Positions 4,276 through 5,370 of a stretch of DNA of 5,370 nt are shown here, one piece after another. The position numbers and the translations under genes are program-made. The DNA is from Betaproteobacteria bacterium (GTDB lineage Bacteria > Pseudomonadota > Gammaproteobacteria > Burkholderiales > Burkholderiaceae_C). The notes beneath the pieces are model-generated. The model was not told the origin of the DNA. It was given only the letters and a program-made list of their open reading frames with translations, and did not search any database. The stretch lies in assembly GCA_005884255.1 (NCBI GenBank), contig VBDL01000161.1, positions 1-5,370 on the forward strand, read 5' to 3'. Within the stretch, counting starts at the first letter, position 1, and each line of letters starts with the position of its first letter.

Positions 4276-5370
4276 AGCCGAGAAGCATGATCAGGTTGTA
4301 GTTGTCGTCGAGCGACGCGCTCGCGCTCGGGCCGACGACAACGGTGGACTCGCGCTGCTCGACGATCGCCGGGCCCTGCACGACGACGCCCGGCGCGAGC
4401 GCGTAGTGGTCGTACACGGGCGTGTCGACGAACTTGCCCGCTTCGGTGAAGAACACCGGCCGGCTGCCCTTGCGCGGGTTGCGCACCGCCTTGGCCTCGC
4501 CGCGCATGTTGCTCGCCGTCACGTGGCCGCGCGGGCCGCTGGCACGCACGCGCCAGGTGATGACCTCGGCATCGGCGCCGGACACCGTGCGCCCGTAGAG
4601 CGCCGCGTACGCGGCGTAGAAGCGTTCGAGCAACTGCTTGACGAAGCTGCCGTCGCCCGGGTCCAGCTCGGGCAGCGCCACCGAGATCTCGTGCCCCTGG
4701 CCGACGTGGCGCATGTCGACGGTGTACGAGCAGGTGATGTCGTCGCCGCGCACGCCGCTGCCCAGCACCACCTCGCGACCCTGCTGGGCCAGCGTGCCCA
4801 GCACGCCGCGCACGGCGGCTGGGTCCCAGGCCGACACGGCCATCGGCAGGCTCGTCGACAAATCGGCCGCGACCGGCGCGCCGAGCAGGCCGATCGCCGA
4901 TGTCACGCCGGCACCGAGCGGGCAGATCACCTTGCGGATGCCGAGCTTGCGCGCCACGCCATACGCGTGCACCGGGCCGGCGCCGCCGAAGGCGATCATC
5001 GGCAGCCCGCGCGGGTCGACACCGGAATCGGTGGCCTGCATCGCCGCGGCTTCGGCCATGCTCTCGTTGACCATGTCGTGGATGCCCCAGGCGCTGCGCT
5101 CGGCACTGATGCCCAGCGTGTCGGCCAGGCGCGCCATCGCGCCCTGCGCGGCCGGCCGGTCGAGCGCGAAGTCGCCGCCGAGGAAGGAGCGCTCGTCGAG
5201 ATAGCCGAGCAGCAGGTCGGCATCGGTCACGGTGGGTTCGCTACCGCCGCGGCCATAGCAGGCGGGGCCGGGCGCCGCGGCTGCGCTACGCGGGCCGACG
5301 GCCAGCGTGCCGAGCTTGGTGCGCGACGCGATGCTGCCGCCGCCGGCGCCGATCTCGATCATGTGGATCG
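4274..5370 (-). CDS. hyuA: Hydantoinase/oxoprolinase family protein, HyuA subunit, C-terminal half (partial)
   Basis: The last 364 residues of a HyuA subunit, the ATP-binding partner of HyuB; HyuA proteins are usually about 650-700 residues, so roughly the first half, including most of the N-terminal actin/hexokinase-like fold and the start, lies beyond the right edge. Counting from the first whole codon in the window: IGAGGGSIA at 6-14, GPRSAAAAPGPACYGRGG at 25-42, PTVTDAD at 45-51, DPRGLPMIAFGGAGPVHA at 118-135, GAGVTSAIGLL at 152-162, DMRHVGQGHE at 218-227 and the C-terminal GPAIVEQRESTVVVGP. The reading frame is open to the window edge, so the first in-frame ATG at 5362 is internal, not the start. 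It is the first visible gene of the operon and precedes hyuB by eight bases. ATP-dependent ring opening (hydantoin, lactam, oxoproline) or ketone carboxylation are the known activities of the family; the sequence does not choose between them. Confidence 0.95.
   Translation of the reverse strand, partial: IHMIEIGAGGGSIASRTKLGTLAVGPRSAAAAPGPACYGRGGSEPTVTDADLLLGYLDERSFLGGDFALDRPAAQGAMARLADTLGISAERSAWGIHDMVNESMAEAAAMQATDSGVDPRGLPMIAFGGAGPVHAYGVARKLGIRKVICPLGAGVTSAIGLLGAPVAADLSTSLPMAVSAWDPAAVRGVLGTLAQQGREVVLGSGVRGDDITCSYTVDMRHVGQGHEISVALPELDPGDGSFVKQLLERFYAAYAALYGRTVSGADAEVITWRVRASGPRGHVTASNMRGEAKAVRNPRKGSRPVFFTEAGKFVDTPVYDHYALAPGVVVQGPAIVEQRESTVVVGPSASASLDDNYNLIMLLG

Noticed and set aside
4274..5362. 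A complete 362-residue HyuA starting at ATG 5362
   Set aside because: The frame stays open to the window edge (Ile-His precede this Met), and the sequence there is the internal IGAGGGSIA region of HyuA, so this Met is not the start.

Overview
The window looks like a chromosomal catabolic locus from a high-GC proteobacterium. By eye roughly two thirds of bases are G+C and codon third positions are strongly G/C. The two Nac-type LysR regulators and the hyuA-hyuB-SDR-HpcH gene set fit a Burkholderiales-type betaproteobacterium; that placement is inference. No RNA gene, insertion sequence, CRISPR array or integrase is visible, and coding density is nearly complete.

Left part (1-1107). Two LysR-type regulator genes diverge from a 103-bp intergenic region. 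The left one reads leftwards and only its first 15 codons lie inside the window (1-47). The right one reads rightwards and is complete (151-1107). From memory, both resemble the nitrogen assimilation control protein Nac of enterics. The intergenic region holds an 11-bp direct repeat spaced exactly 22 bp apart, a short palindrome and an imperfect inverted repeat: plausible regulator binding sites.

Right part (1104-5370, minus strand). Four genes are read right to left in one tightly packed transcription unit: hyuA (C-terminal half only; its start and the operon promoter lie beyond the right edge), hyuB, an SDR-family oxidoreductase, and an HpcH/HpaI-family aldolase. The junctions are 8 bp, 1 bp and a 1-bp (or 4-bp) stop/start overlap. 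Each internal Shine-Dalgarno sequence touches or lies inside the end of the preceding gene, so translational coupling is likely. The aldolase gene ends head-on against the complete LysR gene, and their stop codons overlap.

How they may work together (inference). HyuA and HyuB normally form one ATP-dependent enzyme that opens a lactam or hydantoin-type ring, or in some relatives carboxylates a ketone. The SDR would then oxidise or reduce an alcohol/carbonyl intermediate. The aldolase would cleave a hydroxy-keto acid to a 2-keto acid and an aldehyde. The substrate cannot be read from the sequence. The aldolase is unusual: it keeps the metal-binding and catalytic residues of HpaI at matching numbers but lacks about 23 residues in the middle and has Asn where HpaI has the Asp of its His-Asp dyad.
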